Assembly (NCBI RefSeq): GCF_023824195.1
Contig: NZ_CP085442.1
Span: 1,278,001 to 1,342,000 of the forward strand
Reading direction: 5' to 3'
DNA length: 64,000 nt
Source of the DNA: Priestia megaterium
GTDB lineage: Bacteria; Bacillota; Bacilli; Bacillales; Bacillaceae_H
The translations under genes and the position numbers were made by a program. Under the pieces are notes generated by a model, which had not been told where the DNA came from, ran no database searches, and saw only the letters and a list, made by a program, of their open reading frames with translations. Positions 1 through 8,953 of this stretch are shown piece after piece; the stretch's first letter is position 1, and the number at the start of each line of letters is the position of its first letter.

Positions 1-2105
1 ATATGAGGTTCTAAAAAGGCAACGGATGCTTTCATAACTTCCGCACTTTGAAGCACTTCTGCTACAATCAGCTGGTTGTCATTAAACAAACGTCCGACTT
101 CCGCCATCCCCTCCATAAGCGGTCCGTTAATAATATCTAACGGATCATCATATTGAGCTAAAGCCTGTTCTAAATCAGGAAGCAATCCTTCTTTTGTACC
201 TTCGACAATATACATTGCCAATCGTTCTTCGAGTGTTAACGTAGAAATTTCTACTTTTGCTTCTTTCTTTTTATCACGATAAAAGTCGGTAAACGTGCTT
301 AGCGTTTCATCAGTTGTGTTAAATAATAACGCATTAGCAAGCTCAATTTCAGCTTCTGGAATAGAAGCATAGCGCTCTAACTTTTCGGTATTAACAATGG
401 CATAATCGAGTCCAGCCTGCGTACAGTGATAAAGGTAAACGGCATTTAGTACTTCACGTCCGACTGGAGGAAGACCGAATGACACGTTACTTACGCCAAG
501 AATGGTCAGGCAATCAGGCAGGGCTTCTTTAATCATTTTAATTCCCTTAACTGTTTCTTCAGCAGAACCAATATATTGTTCATCACCAGTCCCTACAGGA
601 AACACAAGAGGGTCAAAAATAATATCTTTTGGATTAAAGCCATGTTTTTCAACAAGCAAATCATGTGAGCGTTTAGCAATCTCTACTTTTCGTTCTGCAG
701 TAACGGCCATGCCTGTTTCATCGATTGTACCGACAACCAGAGCTGCACCGAATTTTTTTACTAGCGGTAAGATTGCATCAAAACGCTCTTCACCATCTTC
801 TAAGTTAATGGAGTTAATAATGACCTTACCTTGTGAGTACGTTAAAGCTTTTTCAATAACTTTCTCGTCGGTTGAATCGATTACAAGAGGAACCTTCACT
901 TTTTTTACAACTTCTTGAATAAATTCCTCCATGTCTTCCATTTCTTCACGGTCTGGATCTGCTAAGCAAATATCAATAACGTGAGCACCATTTTTAACTT
1001 GAGCACGCGCAATTTCAGATGCTTCTTCAATTTTTCCTTCCGCGATCAGACGCTTGAACTTGCGAGAACCGATTACATTCGTACGTTCTCCCACAAAAAG
1101 AGGGCGCATAGAATCGTCATATACAAGTGGTTCAATACCAGTTACAGCATGGTTATGCCCGGAGCGATCAAGCGAACGAGGAGCAACCTCTTTTACCGCT
1201 TCAGCCAGTGCTTTAATATGAGCAGGCGTTGTACCACAACATCCGCCTACAAAGTTCAGCCAGCCTTTATCAGCAAACCCTTTAATTTTTTGAGCAAGCA
1301 GCTCAGGGGATTCATGATAATTGCCTTCTTCATCTGGAAGGCCAGCGTTTGGATAACAGCTAACAGCTGAAGTGGCTAGGTCTGAAAGAGAGCGAATATG
1401 ATCCGTCATAAATTCAGGACCTGTTGCGCAGTTAAGTCCGACTGAAAGAGGCTTCATGTGTTCCAGTGATAAGTAAAAAGATTCGATATCTTGACCAGCG
1501 AGAGTTGTTCCCATTGGCTCAATTGTTCCTGAAATCATAATTGGAACTTCGGTTTTTAGTTTTTCAAACGCCGCTGTAATGCCTAGAAACGCGGCTTTTA
1601 CGTTCAGCATGTCTTGACAGGTTTCGACTAAAAGTAAGTCAACGCCGCCGTCTAACAAACCTCGAGCTTGCTCTTCGTACGATTCTACTAACTCAGGGAA
1701 TGTAATGCCTCCGGTAACAGAGAGAGTTTTAGTGGTAGGACCGATAGCTCCAGCTACGAACCTAGGCCATTCGGGAGTTGAATATTTATCGCGGGCTGCA
1801 CAAGCGAGCTTCACAGCTTCGATATTCAATTCATACGCCAAGTGACCTAAATCGTATTCATCAAGCACGGTAGATGTTGAGCCAAACGTATTGGTTTCAA
1901 TGATGTCAGCACCTGCTGCAAAGTACTCTTCATGAATGCGCTGAATCACATGAGGCGCTGTTCGAGTCAAATATTCGTTGCAGCCTTCATATTCTTCGCC
2001 GCCAAAATCTTCAGCGGTTAAATCAGCATCTTGAATCATCGTTCCCATTGCTCCATCGATGACGAGTATTCGCTTCTTTAGTTGTTGTTCGATAAGTGAG
2101 CTCAT
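1..2105 (-). CDS. metH: Cobalamin-dependent methionine synthase MetH (3' end beyond window)
   Basis: Transfers the methyl group of 5-methyltetrahydrofolate via cobalamin to homocysteine, making methionine in the cytoplasm. The 701 visible codons start MSSLIEQQLKKRILVIDGAM. The N-terminal homocysteine-binding barrel carries the zinc motif [10 protein letters not shown] near residue 285 plus an upstream Cys (VGLNCATGPE). The pterin-binding domain follows (FVGERTNVIGSRKFKRL; VIDSTDEK). The visible part ends in the helical cap of the B12 domain (PLMEGMAEVGRLFNDNQLIV). The cobalamin and activation domains lie beyond the left edge. The ATG abuts the TAA of the upstream yitJ gene with no gap, so translation is probably coupled and both genes share the SAM riboswitch. 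Confidence 0.96.
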   Translation of the reverse strand, partial: MSSLIEQQLKKRILVIDGAMGTMIQDADLTAEDFGGEEYEGCNEYLTRTAPHVIQRIHEEYFAAGADIIETNTFGSTSTVLDEYDLGHLAYELNIEAVKLACAARDKYSTPEWPRFVAGAIGPTTKTLSVTGGITFPELVESYEEQARGLLDGGVDLLLVETCQDMLNVKAAFLGITAAFEKLKTEVPIMISGTIEPMGTTLAGQDIESFYLSLEHMKPLSVGLNCATGPEFMTDHIRSLSDLATSAVSCYPNAGLPDEEGNYHESPELLAQKIKGFADKGWLNFVGGCCGTTPAHIKALAEAVKEVAPRSLDRSGHNHAVTGIEPLVYDDSMRPLFVGERTNVIGSRKFKRLIAEGKIEEASEIARAQVKNGAHVIDICLADPDREEMEDMEEFIQEVVKKVKVPLVIDSTDEKVIEKALTYSQGKVIINSINLEDGEERFDAILPLVKKFGAALVVGTIDETGMAVTAERKVEIAKRSHDLLVEKHGFNPKDIIFDPLVFPVGTGDEQYIGSAEETVKGIKMIKEALPDCLTILGVSNVSFGLPPVGREVLNAVYLYHCTQAGLDYAIVNTEKLERYASIPEAEIELANALLFNTTDETLSTFTDFYRDKKKEAKVEISTLTLEERLAMYIVEGTKEGLLPDLEQALAQYDDPLDIINGPLMEGMAEVGRLFNDNQLIVAEVLQSAEVMKASVAFLEPH

Positions 2106-3944
2106 TTATATCTTCCTTTCTGATGTAACAAGTTGCTTGTCATGAATATAGCGTGTTAGAATTTCGGTCATTTCATAGCGCATAAACGGCGTAATTAAGT
2201 AAATACCGTCAAATAACTCATATGCTGTATCAATTAAGTTTTTTGCAATCGCAAGGCCTTCGACTTCACCGCGAATCCGGTCATTTCCCGTTGCGTCCAT
2301 GCGTTCTAGAATATCTTCTGATAATTTAATTCCAGGTACTTCATGGTGAATAAATCGAGCATTTCTTGCGCTTGTTAACGGCATGATTCCGATGTATACC
2401 GGTGTTGTTAAGTGTTTGGTTGCTTCATATACCTCTTCAATTTGCTTAGTTGAATAGAGAGGCTGAGTAATGAAATAGTGAGCCCCGCAGTCGATTTTCT
2501 TTTCCAAACGCTGAACGGCTCGGTCTAAGTGACGCACGTTTGGGTTGAAGGCAGCTGCGATGGAAAAATTGGTTTTTTGACCAAGCGGTTTACCGGAATA
2601 AGATAGTCCTTCATTAAACTGAGCGATTAAACTAATCAAGTCAAATGAAGATAAATCGTAGACCGAAGTGGCGCCAGGGAAATCGCCAACTTTTGAAGGA
2701 TCACCGGTAATCGCAAGCACTTGATTCATTCCTAACGTATGAAGTCCCATTAAATGAGATTGAAGTCCAATTAAATTTCGGTCGCGACAGGTAATATGAA
2801 TAAGCGGTCGTGCTTTTGTTTCTTGCTGCATCAGTGTTGCCATTGCCAAGTTGCTGATGCGAGGTGAGGCAAGAGAATTATCAGCTAATGTAATAGCATC
2901 TACGCCGACTTTATCAAGTACTTTTGCGCCTTCTAAAAATTTCGTCGGACCAAGCTGTTTAGGCGGATCTAGCTCGACGATAACCGAGCGGCGCTTCTTC
3001 ACAATTTCATGCATATGAGGTTTATCCTGCTGCTCACGCTCTTGAACCGTAACGGCTGGTCTCATTTTAACGACTTTGCTTGTAATCGGAGGCAGGTCTT
3101 TTAAGGCAGATGACATTGCGCGTACGTGAGCTGGTGTTGTACCGCAGCATCCTCCAATTAAGCGAACCCCTTGTTCGCGGAATAAACGCGCGCTTTCTAC
3201 AAAGTAGTCTTCATTCGTTTCATATTCCAACTTTCCTTCCACATACGCCGGAAGGCTGGCATTAGGGTAAGCAGATAAGAAAGCACGATCAGGAAGCGGT
3301 ACTTCTTCAAGAGACTGAATCATATGATAAGGACCTAAACGGCAGTTTAGCCCGACAACATCTGCTCTCAAGTTTTCTAATTCTTTTAATGCATCTGCTA
3401 AAGGGCGGCCATCTTGCAGTACGCCAATATCATGCAGGGAAACGTGGGTAATAATAGGCTTATCCGTTTCTTTTCTTGCCAGTGTAAGAACGGTCTTTAA
3501 TTCTTCGAAATCATAGTATGTTTCAAATAAAAGGCCATCCACGCCTTCATTTAAAAGCCAAAACATTTGTTCACGAATGCTTCGCTTAACCTCTTCTAAA
3601 CTAATAGCGTTTTTTTGGAAAGAACGAATTCCGCCGAGTGTACCAACCACGTAAGCCTGATCTTTTGCAGCTTGTTTCGCTAATTTTACACCAGCAATAT
3701 TGATGTCTTTGACTGAATCTTCTAATCCATAACGGGCAAGTTTTTGATAATTAGCAGCGTACGTATTTGTTTGAATAACGTTTGCACCAGCTTCTACATA
3801 GGCTCTGTGTATACGAGCAACCTCTTCTGGTTTGGTGATGTTTAGTTCTTCAAAGCAGCTGTCAATACCGTGTGAGTAAAGGAGGGTACCAGTGGCACCA
3901 TCCCCAATTAAAATTTTAGACTTTAAATCTTCAAGTAACCCCAT
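2106..3944 (-). CDS. yitJ: Bifunctional homocysteine S-methyltransferase / 5,10-methylenetetrahydrofolate reductase (YitJ type)
   Basis: 612 aa fusion. Residues about 1-300 form a homocysteine methyltransferase barrel ([17 protein letters not shown]; zinc ligands in [10 protein letters not shown] and [14 protein letters not shown]). Residues about 320-605 form a MetF-like flavoprotein domain ([56 protein letters not shown]). The reductase makes the 5-methyl-THF that MetH, encoded next, consumes. Start ATG has an AAGGAGG site 7 bases upstream. The gene lies behind a SAM-I riboswitch and terminator, so expression should fall when SAM is plentiful. The B. subtilis YitJ protein has the same two-domain order. 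Confidence 0.95.
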   Translation of the reverse strand: MGLLEDLKSKILIGDGATGTLLYSHGIDSCFEELNITKPEEVARIHRAYVEAGANVIQTNTYAANYQKLARYGLEDSVKDINIAGVKLAKQAAKDQAYVVGTLGGIRSFQKNAISLEEVKRSIREQMFWLLNEGVDGLLFETYYDFEELKTVLTLARKETDKPIITHVSLHDIGVLQDGRPLADALKELENLRADVVGLNCRLGPYHMIQSLEEVPLPDRAFLSAYPNASLPAYVEGKLEYETNEDYFVESARLFREQGVRLIGGCCGTTPAHVRAMSSALKDLPPITSKVVKMRPAVTVQEREQQDKPHMHEIVKKRRSVIVELDPPKQLGPTKFLEGAKVLDKVGVDAITLADNSLASPRISNLAMATLMQQETKARPLIHITCRDRNLIGLQSHLMGLHTLGMNQVLAITGDPSKVGDFPGATSVYDLSSFDLISLIAQFNEGLSYSGKPLGQKTNFSIAAAFNPNVRHLDRAVQRLEKKIDCGAHYFITQPLYSTKQIEEVYEATKHLTTPVYIGIMPLTSARNARFIHHEVPGIKLSEDILERMDATGNDRIRGEVEGLAIAKNLIDTAYELFDGIYLITPFMRYEMTEILTRYIHDKQLVTSERKI

Positions 3945-4010
3945 GTCAAAACCTCCTTAAATTGTTCCGCTTCTATTTCACGAGTGATTCGTATTATGCA
4001 ATATGCCGAT

Positions 4011-4046
4011 AAAATAGAAAAAGTCTTCTTAAGAAGAAGACTTTTT
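4011..4046 (-). terminator. Riboswitch-controlled terminator before yitJ
   Basis: 10-bp stem (AAGTCTTCTT at 4021-4030 pairing with 4034-4043) followed on the minus strand by TTTTTCTATTTT. It sits between the SAM-I aptamer and the yitJ start, the usual expression platform of this riboswitch. Confidence 0.9.
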
Positions 4047-4053
4047 TCGCCTT

Positions 4054-4156
4054 CTTATCTTCCAAGCAATAAATTGCTTGCTGGATTTAGCACCATGTCT
4101 CTAACGACTGGTTGCTGAGGTTTCAAAGGGCCAGTCCCTCCACCTCTCATGATAAG
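4054..4156 (-). promoter_or_regulatory. SAM-I (S-box) riboswitch
   Basis: On the minus strand the segment opens with CTTATCATGAGAGGTGGAGG and contains the S-box core elements AAACCTCAGCAACC and GGTGCTAAATCCAGCAA. It closes with GGAAGATAAG, giving P1 pairing of CTTATC with GATAAG. A terminator follows at once. Known role: SAM binding favours the terminator and switches off the methionine genes yitJ-metH. Confidence 0.97.
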
Positions 4157-4509
4157 AATCAATTGTATATAATTGAAACATATTTTTTTAAATAGAAAGA
4201 ATACTTATTTAATAATTTATCTGATTTTTAGAAATTATACAACAGTAAATTGTGAATTTCCAGCAAATATTGAGGGGAATTTAAAAGCTAAAGGGAAAAT
4301 ATCCGTATATTTTGTTTGAAAATGACTGTTATGTTAAGGGTTAAGGAGTTTTTTGGGAGAAATATAAAAAGAAAAGGTAAAATGAAAAATAAAAAATAAA
4401 TGAAAAGGCACAAGCGTTGGGATATGCGTAGATTTACACGTAAAAAGGCTCGTCTTTTTTTAATCGTTCCTACATATAGTGAACTATGAAGGATAGAAGG
4501 GTGATGGGC
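4157..4509. other. AT-rich intergenic region between divergent yitJ and ykvI
   Basis: Contains the yitJ promoter region; a TACAAT -10-like box lies at 4162-4167 on the minus strand, with no convincing -35. I see no gene or other structured element here apart from the ykvI ribosome site at 4495-4501. Confidence 0.5.
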
Positions 4510-5544
4510 ATGAAAAGGTGGAAACTCACGCTGCAGGTTGCTGCTACGTATGTAGGCACCGTTGTAGGAGCCGGTTTTGCAACAGGCAAGGAAATCGTTC
4601 AATTTTTTACACAGTACGGGGAACTTGGAATGGTTGGAATTTTGGTCAGCGGCTTGTTTTTTATTTGGCTAGGTTCGAAAATGATGCTGCTTTCGCACGC
4701 AATTGGGGCTTCTTCTTATCAGCAGCTTAATACATATTTATTTGGTGATGTGCTTGGAAAAGCGGTAAACGGTGTAATGATTGTCATTTTATTTGGAGTA
4801 ACTTCAGTCATGCTAGCGAGTACGGGGGCAATAGGAAAAGAACAGTTCGGGATGTGGCCTCCTGTTGGGATGATGTTTACAATTGTTTTAACTTATATAT
4901 TTATCGCAAGAGGAATTAACGGTATTTTAATGGTTAATTCTCTTGTTGTGCCGATGATGCTTTCATTTGCTTTTATCATCTTTGTGCCAAATATCAGCTA
5001 TTTCTCACTTATTCAAACGAAGCCGGATTTAACGCTCGTCACACAGTGGAAGTGGGCAGTTAGTCCCTTTTTATATATTTCCCTAAATCTAGCTTTGGCT
5101 CAGGCCGTTTTGGTTCCATTAGGAAGCTCCGTGAAAGATAGGAGCGTGATTAAAAAAGGGGCCGTAATAGGAGGGTGTGTACTTACGTTTATGCTTGTTT
5201 CTACTCATCTTGCCCTTTCCAATTTGCCTTATTCATTTCAACTTGATATTCCGATGAGTGCCGTTGTTAAAAATATCTCAGCGTGGGTGAATGTTTTATT
5301 TACGGTAGTTGTGTTAGGCGAGATTTTTACTACATTGATTGGAAATGTATTTGGAATCGCTAAGCAGCTTCAGTCATTTCTTCCCCTGAATGACAAACAA
5401 GCTTTTGCGTTTATTATCTTGGCTTGCTTTATTATTGGGCAATTCGGATATGCCCAGCTTCTTGAGTTTTTGTATCCGATATTTGGCTATATTGGACTAG
5501 CTTTTGTATGGATGCTATGTATTAAAAAAGAAAAAAAAAGCTAA
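4510..5544 (+). CDS. ykvI: YkvI family membrane protein
   Basis: 344 aa polytopic membrane protein with about ten hydrophobic segments. It matches B. subtilis YkvI in its opening (KLTLQVAATYVGTVVGAGFA, GKEIVQFF) and length. The G-x-x-x-G-rich first helix resembles amino-acid transporters of the APC/LeuT fold, so a transport role is plausible, but no substrate can be read from the sequence. In-frame starts exist at 4486 and 4504. The AGAAGGG site at 4495-4501 lies 8 bases before ATG 4510 and favours that start. The C-terminus is lysine-rich and cytoplasmic-looking. It is transcribed away from yitJ and is not part of the rib operon, which has its own promoter downstream. Confidence 0.8.
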   Translation: MKRWKLTLQVAATYVGTVVGAGFATGKEIVQFFTQYGELGMVGILVSGLFFIWLGSKMMLLSHAIGASSYQQLNTYLFGDVLGKAVNGVMIVILFGVTSVMLASTGAIGKEQFGMWPPVGMMFTIVLTYIFIARGINGILMVNSLVVPMMLSFAFIIFVPNISYFSLIQTKPDLTLVTQWKWAVSPFLYISLNLALAQAVLVPLGSSVKDRSVIKKGAVIGGCVLTFMLVSTHLALSNLPYSFQLDIPMSAVVKNISAWVNVLFTVVVLGEIFTTLIGNVFGIAKQLQSFLPLNDKQAFAFIILACFIIGQFGYAQLLEFLYPIFGYIGLAFVWMLCIKKEKKS

Positions 5545-5590
5545 AAGCTGGATTTTAAAGAACAGATGTAAAAAAACGAAGTTAAATGAT

Positions 5591-5619
5591 GTGACAAGTT
5601 GATTTTACTTTGCTATAAT
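5591..5619 (+). promoter_or_regulatory. Sigma-A promoter of the rib operon
   Basis: GTGACA (5591-5596), 17-base spacer, TATAAT (5614-5619), placed 35 bases before the FMN aptamer. Confidence 0.8.
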
Positions 5620-5653
5620 GAAAAACAAATAAGACTATAGCAGTCGAATATAT

Positions 5654-5800
5654 TATCCTTCGGGGTCGGGTGTAAGTCCCAACCGGCGGTGATAAAGCGT
5701 ATGCTTTTAAGCCCGTGACCCGTTTTCATACGATGTATGTTAGCGGTGGATCTAGTTAAAATCTAGAGCCGACAGTAAAAGTCTGGATGGGAGAAGGATC
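5654..5800 (+). promoter_or_regulatory. FMN (RFN) riboswitch
   Basis: Contains the conserved RFN blocks ATCCTTCGGGGTCGGGTG, CCCAACCGGCGGT, AGCCCGTGACCCG, AGCGGTGGAT, GCCGACAGT and GGATGGGAGAAGGAT. The two ends pair (ATCCTTC with GAAGGAT) to form P1. Known role: FMN binding promotes premature termination of riboflavin genes. Confidence 0.98.
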
Positions 5801-5951
5801 AGGAAGCACAGTTGTTTTTTTGTGTTGTATTAATAAGGGACACGTTTGCCTTTTTTAAAGCTACCCTTGTTTTCATACACTAAACATGACTGTTTATTTC
5901 GTATACAATTAGCGGAATTTTGCATAGATAAAACTGATTCAGCTCAGCCGA

Positions 5952-5982
5952 CCCCTTGGACATTTGTTCAAGGGGCTTTTTT
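5952..5982 (+). terminator. FMN-controlled terminator of the rib leader
   Basis: CCCCTTGGACATTTGTTCAAGGGG hairpin (5952-5975; listed in parts: CCCCTTG pairs with CAAGGGG) followed by CTTTTTTA. It lies 150 bases after the aptamer and about 100 bases before ribE. Confidence 0.9.
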
Positions 5983-6010
5983 ATTTTCAGTGGTTGGGGG
6001 AAAGATAAAT

Positions 6011-6100
6011 ATGAAAAAAAAGCAGCTGCTATTTCAAAACGGCATAAGAAGTTGGAATAGCGCCAAAGCAGGTGAAGAAAATGTTCACAGGTATTATTGA
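6011..6100 (+). CDS. Possible 29-codon leader ORF overlapping ribE
   Basis: ATG at 6011 with GGGGGAAAG 7 bases upstream. The 29-residue product begins MKKKQLLFQNGIRSWNSAKA and stops at 6098-6100, overlapping the ribE start at 6081 in another frame. It occupies the place where ribD sits in the B. subtilis operon, but I see no resemblance to RibD. It could be a translated leader, a remnant or chance. Confidence 0.3.
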   Translation: MKKKQLLFQNGIRSWNSAKAGEENVHRYY

Positions 6101-6740
6101 AGAAATTGGAAAAATAAAACGTATTCAAAAGGCCACAGAAGCAATTGTTCTTACGATTGATGCGAAGACCGTGTTAGAAGATGTGAACTTAGGGGACAGT
6201 ATTTCAGTTAACGGCGTTTGTTTAACCGTAACGGCTTACTCTCAAAATGAATTTACGGTCGATGTCATGCCGGAGACCATTAAAGCAAGTACCCTTCAGC
6301 TTCTAACCGTTGGATCACGTGTTAACTTAGAGCGGGCGATGGCTGCAAATGGCCGGTTTGGAGGGCATTTCGTTAGCGGACACGTTGATGGAATTGGAAC
6401 CATTGTAAGCAAAACACGTAAAGGAAATGCCTTTTATTATGAAATTCAAGTCGACCCTGAACTTCGTGAATTTATGATGTTAAAAGGATCTGTTTCCGTA
6501 GACGGAACAAGTCTTACTATTTTTGATGTCAGCAACCAATCATTTACTATTTCTCTTATTCCTCATACGGTGCTTCACACAGTCGTGGGAGACAAACAGC
6601 GAGGAGACAAGGTGAATATTGAATGCGATATGTTAGCTAAATATATGCATCAGATGATGACGAATAAGTCAACTCCTGGCGCCTCGAAACGTTCAGGTAA
6701 CATGAAGGATTTGTTGCAGCAGCATGGTTTTACAAATTAA
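6081..6740 (+). CDS. ribE: Riboflavin synthase alpha subunit RibE
   Basis: 219 aa. Dismutates two 6,7-dimethyl-8-ribityllumazine molecules to riboflavin and a pyrimidine recycled by RibH. It has two lumazine-binding repeats, the first starting [12 protein letters not shown] with [13 protein letters not shown] and the second starting near residue 97 ([27 protein letters not shown]). The canonical MFTGIIEE start is ATG 6081 behind AGGTGAAG; an in-frame GTG at 6072 is less likely. First full-length gene after the FMN riboswitch. Confidence 0.96.
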   Translation: MFTGIIEEIGKIKRIQKATEAIVLTIDAKTVLEDVNLGDSISVNGVCLTVTAYSQNEFTVDVMPETIKASTLQLLTVGSRVNLERAMAANGRFGGHFVSGHVDGIGTIVSKTRKGNAFYYEIQVDPELREFMMLKGSVSVDGTSLTIFDVSNQSFTISLIPHTVLHTVVGDKQRGDKVNIECDMLAKYMHQMMTNKSTPGASKRSGNMKDLLQQHGFTN

Positions 6741-6756
6741 CAGTGAGGTGAAAGAG

Positions 6757-7950
6757 ATGTTTCATAAAGTAGAAGAAGCCATTGAAGAGTTAAAAAAGGG
6801 AAAAGTGGTTATTGTATGCGATGATGAAGATCGAGAAAATGAAGGAGATTTTATTGCATTAGCCGAAAAAACGACGCCTGAGGTTATTAACTTTATGGCT
6901 ACTCATGGAAGAGGATTAATTTGTACACCTGTTAATGAAGAAATTGCGCATAAATTGAATCTTCACCCGATGGTAGCGAACAATACGGATGTACATGGAA
7001 CAGCATTTACAGTAAGTATTGATCATATTTCAAGTACAACAGGTATCAGTGCATACGAACGTTCTGCTACCGTTATGGCTCTTGTAAATGAAGCGACGAT
7101 AGCAAGTGATTTTCAACGCCCGGGACATATTTTCCCATTGATTGCAAAAGACGGGGGCGTTCTGCAGCGTGCAGGTCATACAGAGGCTGCTGTTGATTTA
7201 GCAGTATTAGCAGGAGGAAAGCCTGCGGGTGTTATTTGCGAAATTATGAATGAAGATGGAACAATGGCACGCGTACCGGATTTAACAAAAATTGCAGAGC
7301 AATTTGATTTAAAAATGATTACGATAAAAGATTTGATTGCCTACCGCCGCAAACATGACCAGCTTATTAGCCGTGAAGTAGAAGTGAGCTTACCTACGGC
7401 ATTTGGTGAGTTTAAAGCTGTAGGATATACAAATAAACTTGATAATAAAGAACATGTGGCTCTTATCAAAGGTGATATTGATCATAATAGCCCCGTTCTC
7501 GTTCGCGTTCACTCTGAGTGTTTGACTGGAGATGTGTTTGGTTCTGAACGCTGCGACTGCGGTCCTCAGCTTCACGCAGCTCTTACGCAAATTGAAGAAG
7601 AAGGACGCGGCATTCTGCTGTATATGCGTCAAGAGGGCAGAGGTATTGGTTTACTAAATAAGCTAAGAGCATATAAGCTGCAGGAAGAAGGATACGATAC
7701 CGTAGAAGCGAATGAAAAACTCGGGTTTGCTGCAGATTTACGAGAGTATGGAATCGGTGCTCAAATCTTAAAAGACCTTGGAGTCAAACAAATGAAGCTT
7801 TTAACGAATAACCCTCGTAAAATTACTGGGCTAAAAGGCTACGACCTTGAAGTGGTCGAGCGAGTGCCTCTTCAAATGCCCGCAGTGGATGCCAATAAAA
7901 AATACTTAGATACAAAAGCTAAAAAATTAGGTCATTTATTACATTTATAA
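6757..7950 (+). CDS. ribBA: Bifunctional 3,4-dihydroxy-2-butanone-4-phosphate synthase / GTP cyclohydrolase II RibBA
   Basis: 397 aa. Residues 1-200 are the DHBP synthase domain ([47 protein letters not shown]). Residues about 205-395 are GTP cyclohydrolase II, with zinc cysteines in [20 protein letters not shown] and the RQEGRGIGL motif. The protein supplies both precursors of riboflavin. Start ATG 6757 is preceded by GAGGTGAAAG; the longer frame from 6724 overlaps the end of ribE and lacks a site. The gap from ribE is only 16 bases, so the two are co-transcribed. Confidence 0.97.
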   Translation: MFHKVEEAIEELKKGKVVIVCDDEDRENEGDFIALAEKTTPEVINFMATHGRGLICTPVNEEIAHKLNLHPMVANNTDVHGTAFTVSIDHISSTTGISAYERSATVMALVNEATIASDFQRPGHIFPLIAKDGGVLQRAGHTEAAVDLAVLAGGKPAGVICEIMNEDGTMARVPDLTKIAEQFDLKMITIKDLIAYRRKHDQLISREVEVSLPTAFGEFKAVGYTNKLDNKEHVALIKGDIDHNSPVLVRVHSECLTGDVFGSERCDCGPQLHAALTQIEEEGRGILLYMRQEGRGIGLLNKLRAYKLQEEGYDTVEANEKLGFAADLREYGIGAQILKDLGVKQMKLLTNNPRKITGLKGYDLEVVERVPLQMPAVDANKKYLDTKAKKLGHLLHL

Positions 7951-8041
7951 TTTTACACTTTTTTTCGTTATAACAAATGAAGCTAATTCATGAAAAGAAA
8001 TGTAAATAACTATATATTAATACTAGCAGGAGGAACAAAAG

Positions 8042-8512
8042 ATGAATCATTTATATGAAGGAAATTTAGTAGGCACAGGATTAAAAATCGGAATCGTGGT
8101 AGGGCGTTTTAATGAATTTATTACAGGCCGTTTACTTAGTGGAGCAGAAGATGCGCTCAAACGTCACGGCGTAGCTGATGAAGATGTAGACGTGGCTTGG
8201 GTGCCGGGCGCTTATGAAATCCCATTAATCGCCAAAAAATTAGCTGAATCTAAAAAATATGATGCAGTTATTACGCTAGGAACGGTTATTCGAGGAGCTA
8301 CTCCACACTTTGATTTTGTATGTAATGAAGTAGCAAAAGGCGTTGCGTCTCAAAGCTTACAAACAGGCGTGCCAATTATCTTTGGTGTATTAACAACTGA
8401 AACAATTGAGCAAGCAATTGAACGTGCAGGAACAAAAGCAGGAAATAAAGGATGGGAAGCTGCAGCATCAGCTATCGAAATGGCTAACCTTTCAAAAATG
8501 ATTGAAGGATAA
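8042..8512 (+). CDS. ribH: 6,7-dimethyl-8-ribityllumazine synthase RibH
   Basis: 156 aa, the family's usual length. Condenses the RibA-branch pyrimidine with DHBP to the lumazine used by RibE; family members form 60-subunit icosahedral shells that enclose RibE. Visible motifs are [43 protein letters not shown] with the catalytic His, and FGVLTTET. An AGGAGG site lies 6 bases before ATG. The only terminator behind it is the hairpin of repeat element copy A, 35 bases downstream. Confidence 0.97.
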   Translation: MNHLYEGNLVGTGLKIGIVVGRFNEFITGRLLSGAEDALKRHGVADEDVDVAWVPGAYEIPLIAKKLAESKKYDAVITLGTVIRGATPHFDFVCNEVAKGVASQSLQTGVPIIFGVLTTETIEQAIERAGTKAGNKGWEAAASAIEMANLSKMIEG

Positions 8513-8547
8513 TAGATACCATTCCAGTTTTTATAAGCTGAAGAGTT

Positions 8548-8876
8548 AAAAGAGGCTGAAACAAAAGTATGTTAGTTGAAGGAAGGTCCGAACGATGAAT
8601 CGTTCGGATTTTTTCATTGGTAGAGTGAACGTAGGTTGCATGTATGTAGTCGCTTCTACCTGTAGTTTAAAAGGTAAGGCAAAGACTCCTGCGGGAAAAG
8701 CGGAAGAAGTGTGACCCGCAGAAGCGTAAGCGACGAGGAGGCTCAGCGGCCGCCCGCGGAAAGCGAAGCCTTGCACGGAAATCAACTGCAGTGTAGCAAG
8801 CGATCTATACTATCTCATGTATCCCGTTTGTTCGCCTTTAGATTGGATTGATGTAGTTATGTCTTAAGCTCTTTTA
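8548..8876 (+). repeat. Dispersed terminator-bearing repeat, copy A
   Basis: 329 bases, starting AAAAGAGGCTGAAACAAAAG and ending ATGTCTTAAGCTCTTTT, an imperfect inverted copy of the start. Order: 10-bp hairpin TCCGAACGAT/ATCGTTCGGA (8587-8608) with TTTTTT, a middle part with GTGAACGTAGGTT, and a GC-rich core (ACTCCTGCGGGAAAAGCGGA, GACGAGGAGGCTCAGCGGCC, GCCCGCGGAAAGCGAAG). The end block is TTTAGATTGGATTGATGTAG. Related copies lie at 16549, 42836 and 58595. It starts 35 bases after the ribH stop in the same orientation. Confidence 0.9.
8587..8614 (+). terminator. Terminator hairpin inside repeat copy A (serves ribH)
   Basis: Perfect 10-bp stem TCCGAACGAT/ATCGTTCGGA followed by TTTTTT. Confidence 0.85.
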
Positions 8877-8953
8877 AATAGAAGCTAGCCATGTATAATT
8901 TAGCTAAAACGTCTTACTCTAAGTAATAATTAGGTCGTAAAAGGGAGACTTCT

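Noticed and set aside
4288..4602. 104-codon minus-strand ORF overlapping the ykvI start
   Set aside because: Low-complexity Phe/Leu/Ile translation of AT-rich DNA, no ribosome site, overlaps a better gene.
8546..8785. Antisense ORFs in repeat copies A, B and D (also 16642-16875 plus and 58655-58885 minus) with similar translated sequences
   Set aside because: Similarity comes from the shared repeat DNA. The frames run antisense across the terminator and core, lack ribosome sites, and the frame is not open in copy C. Probably not proteins.
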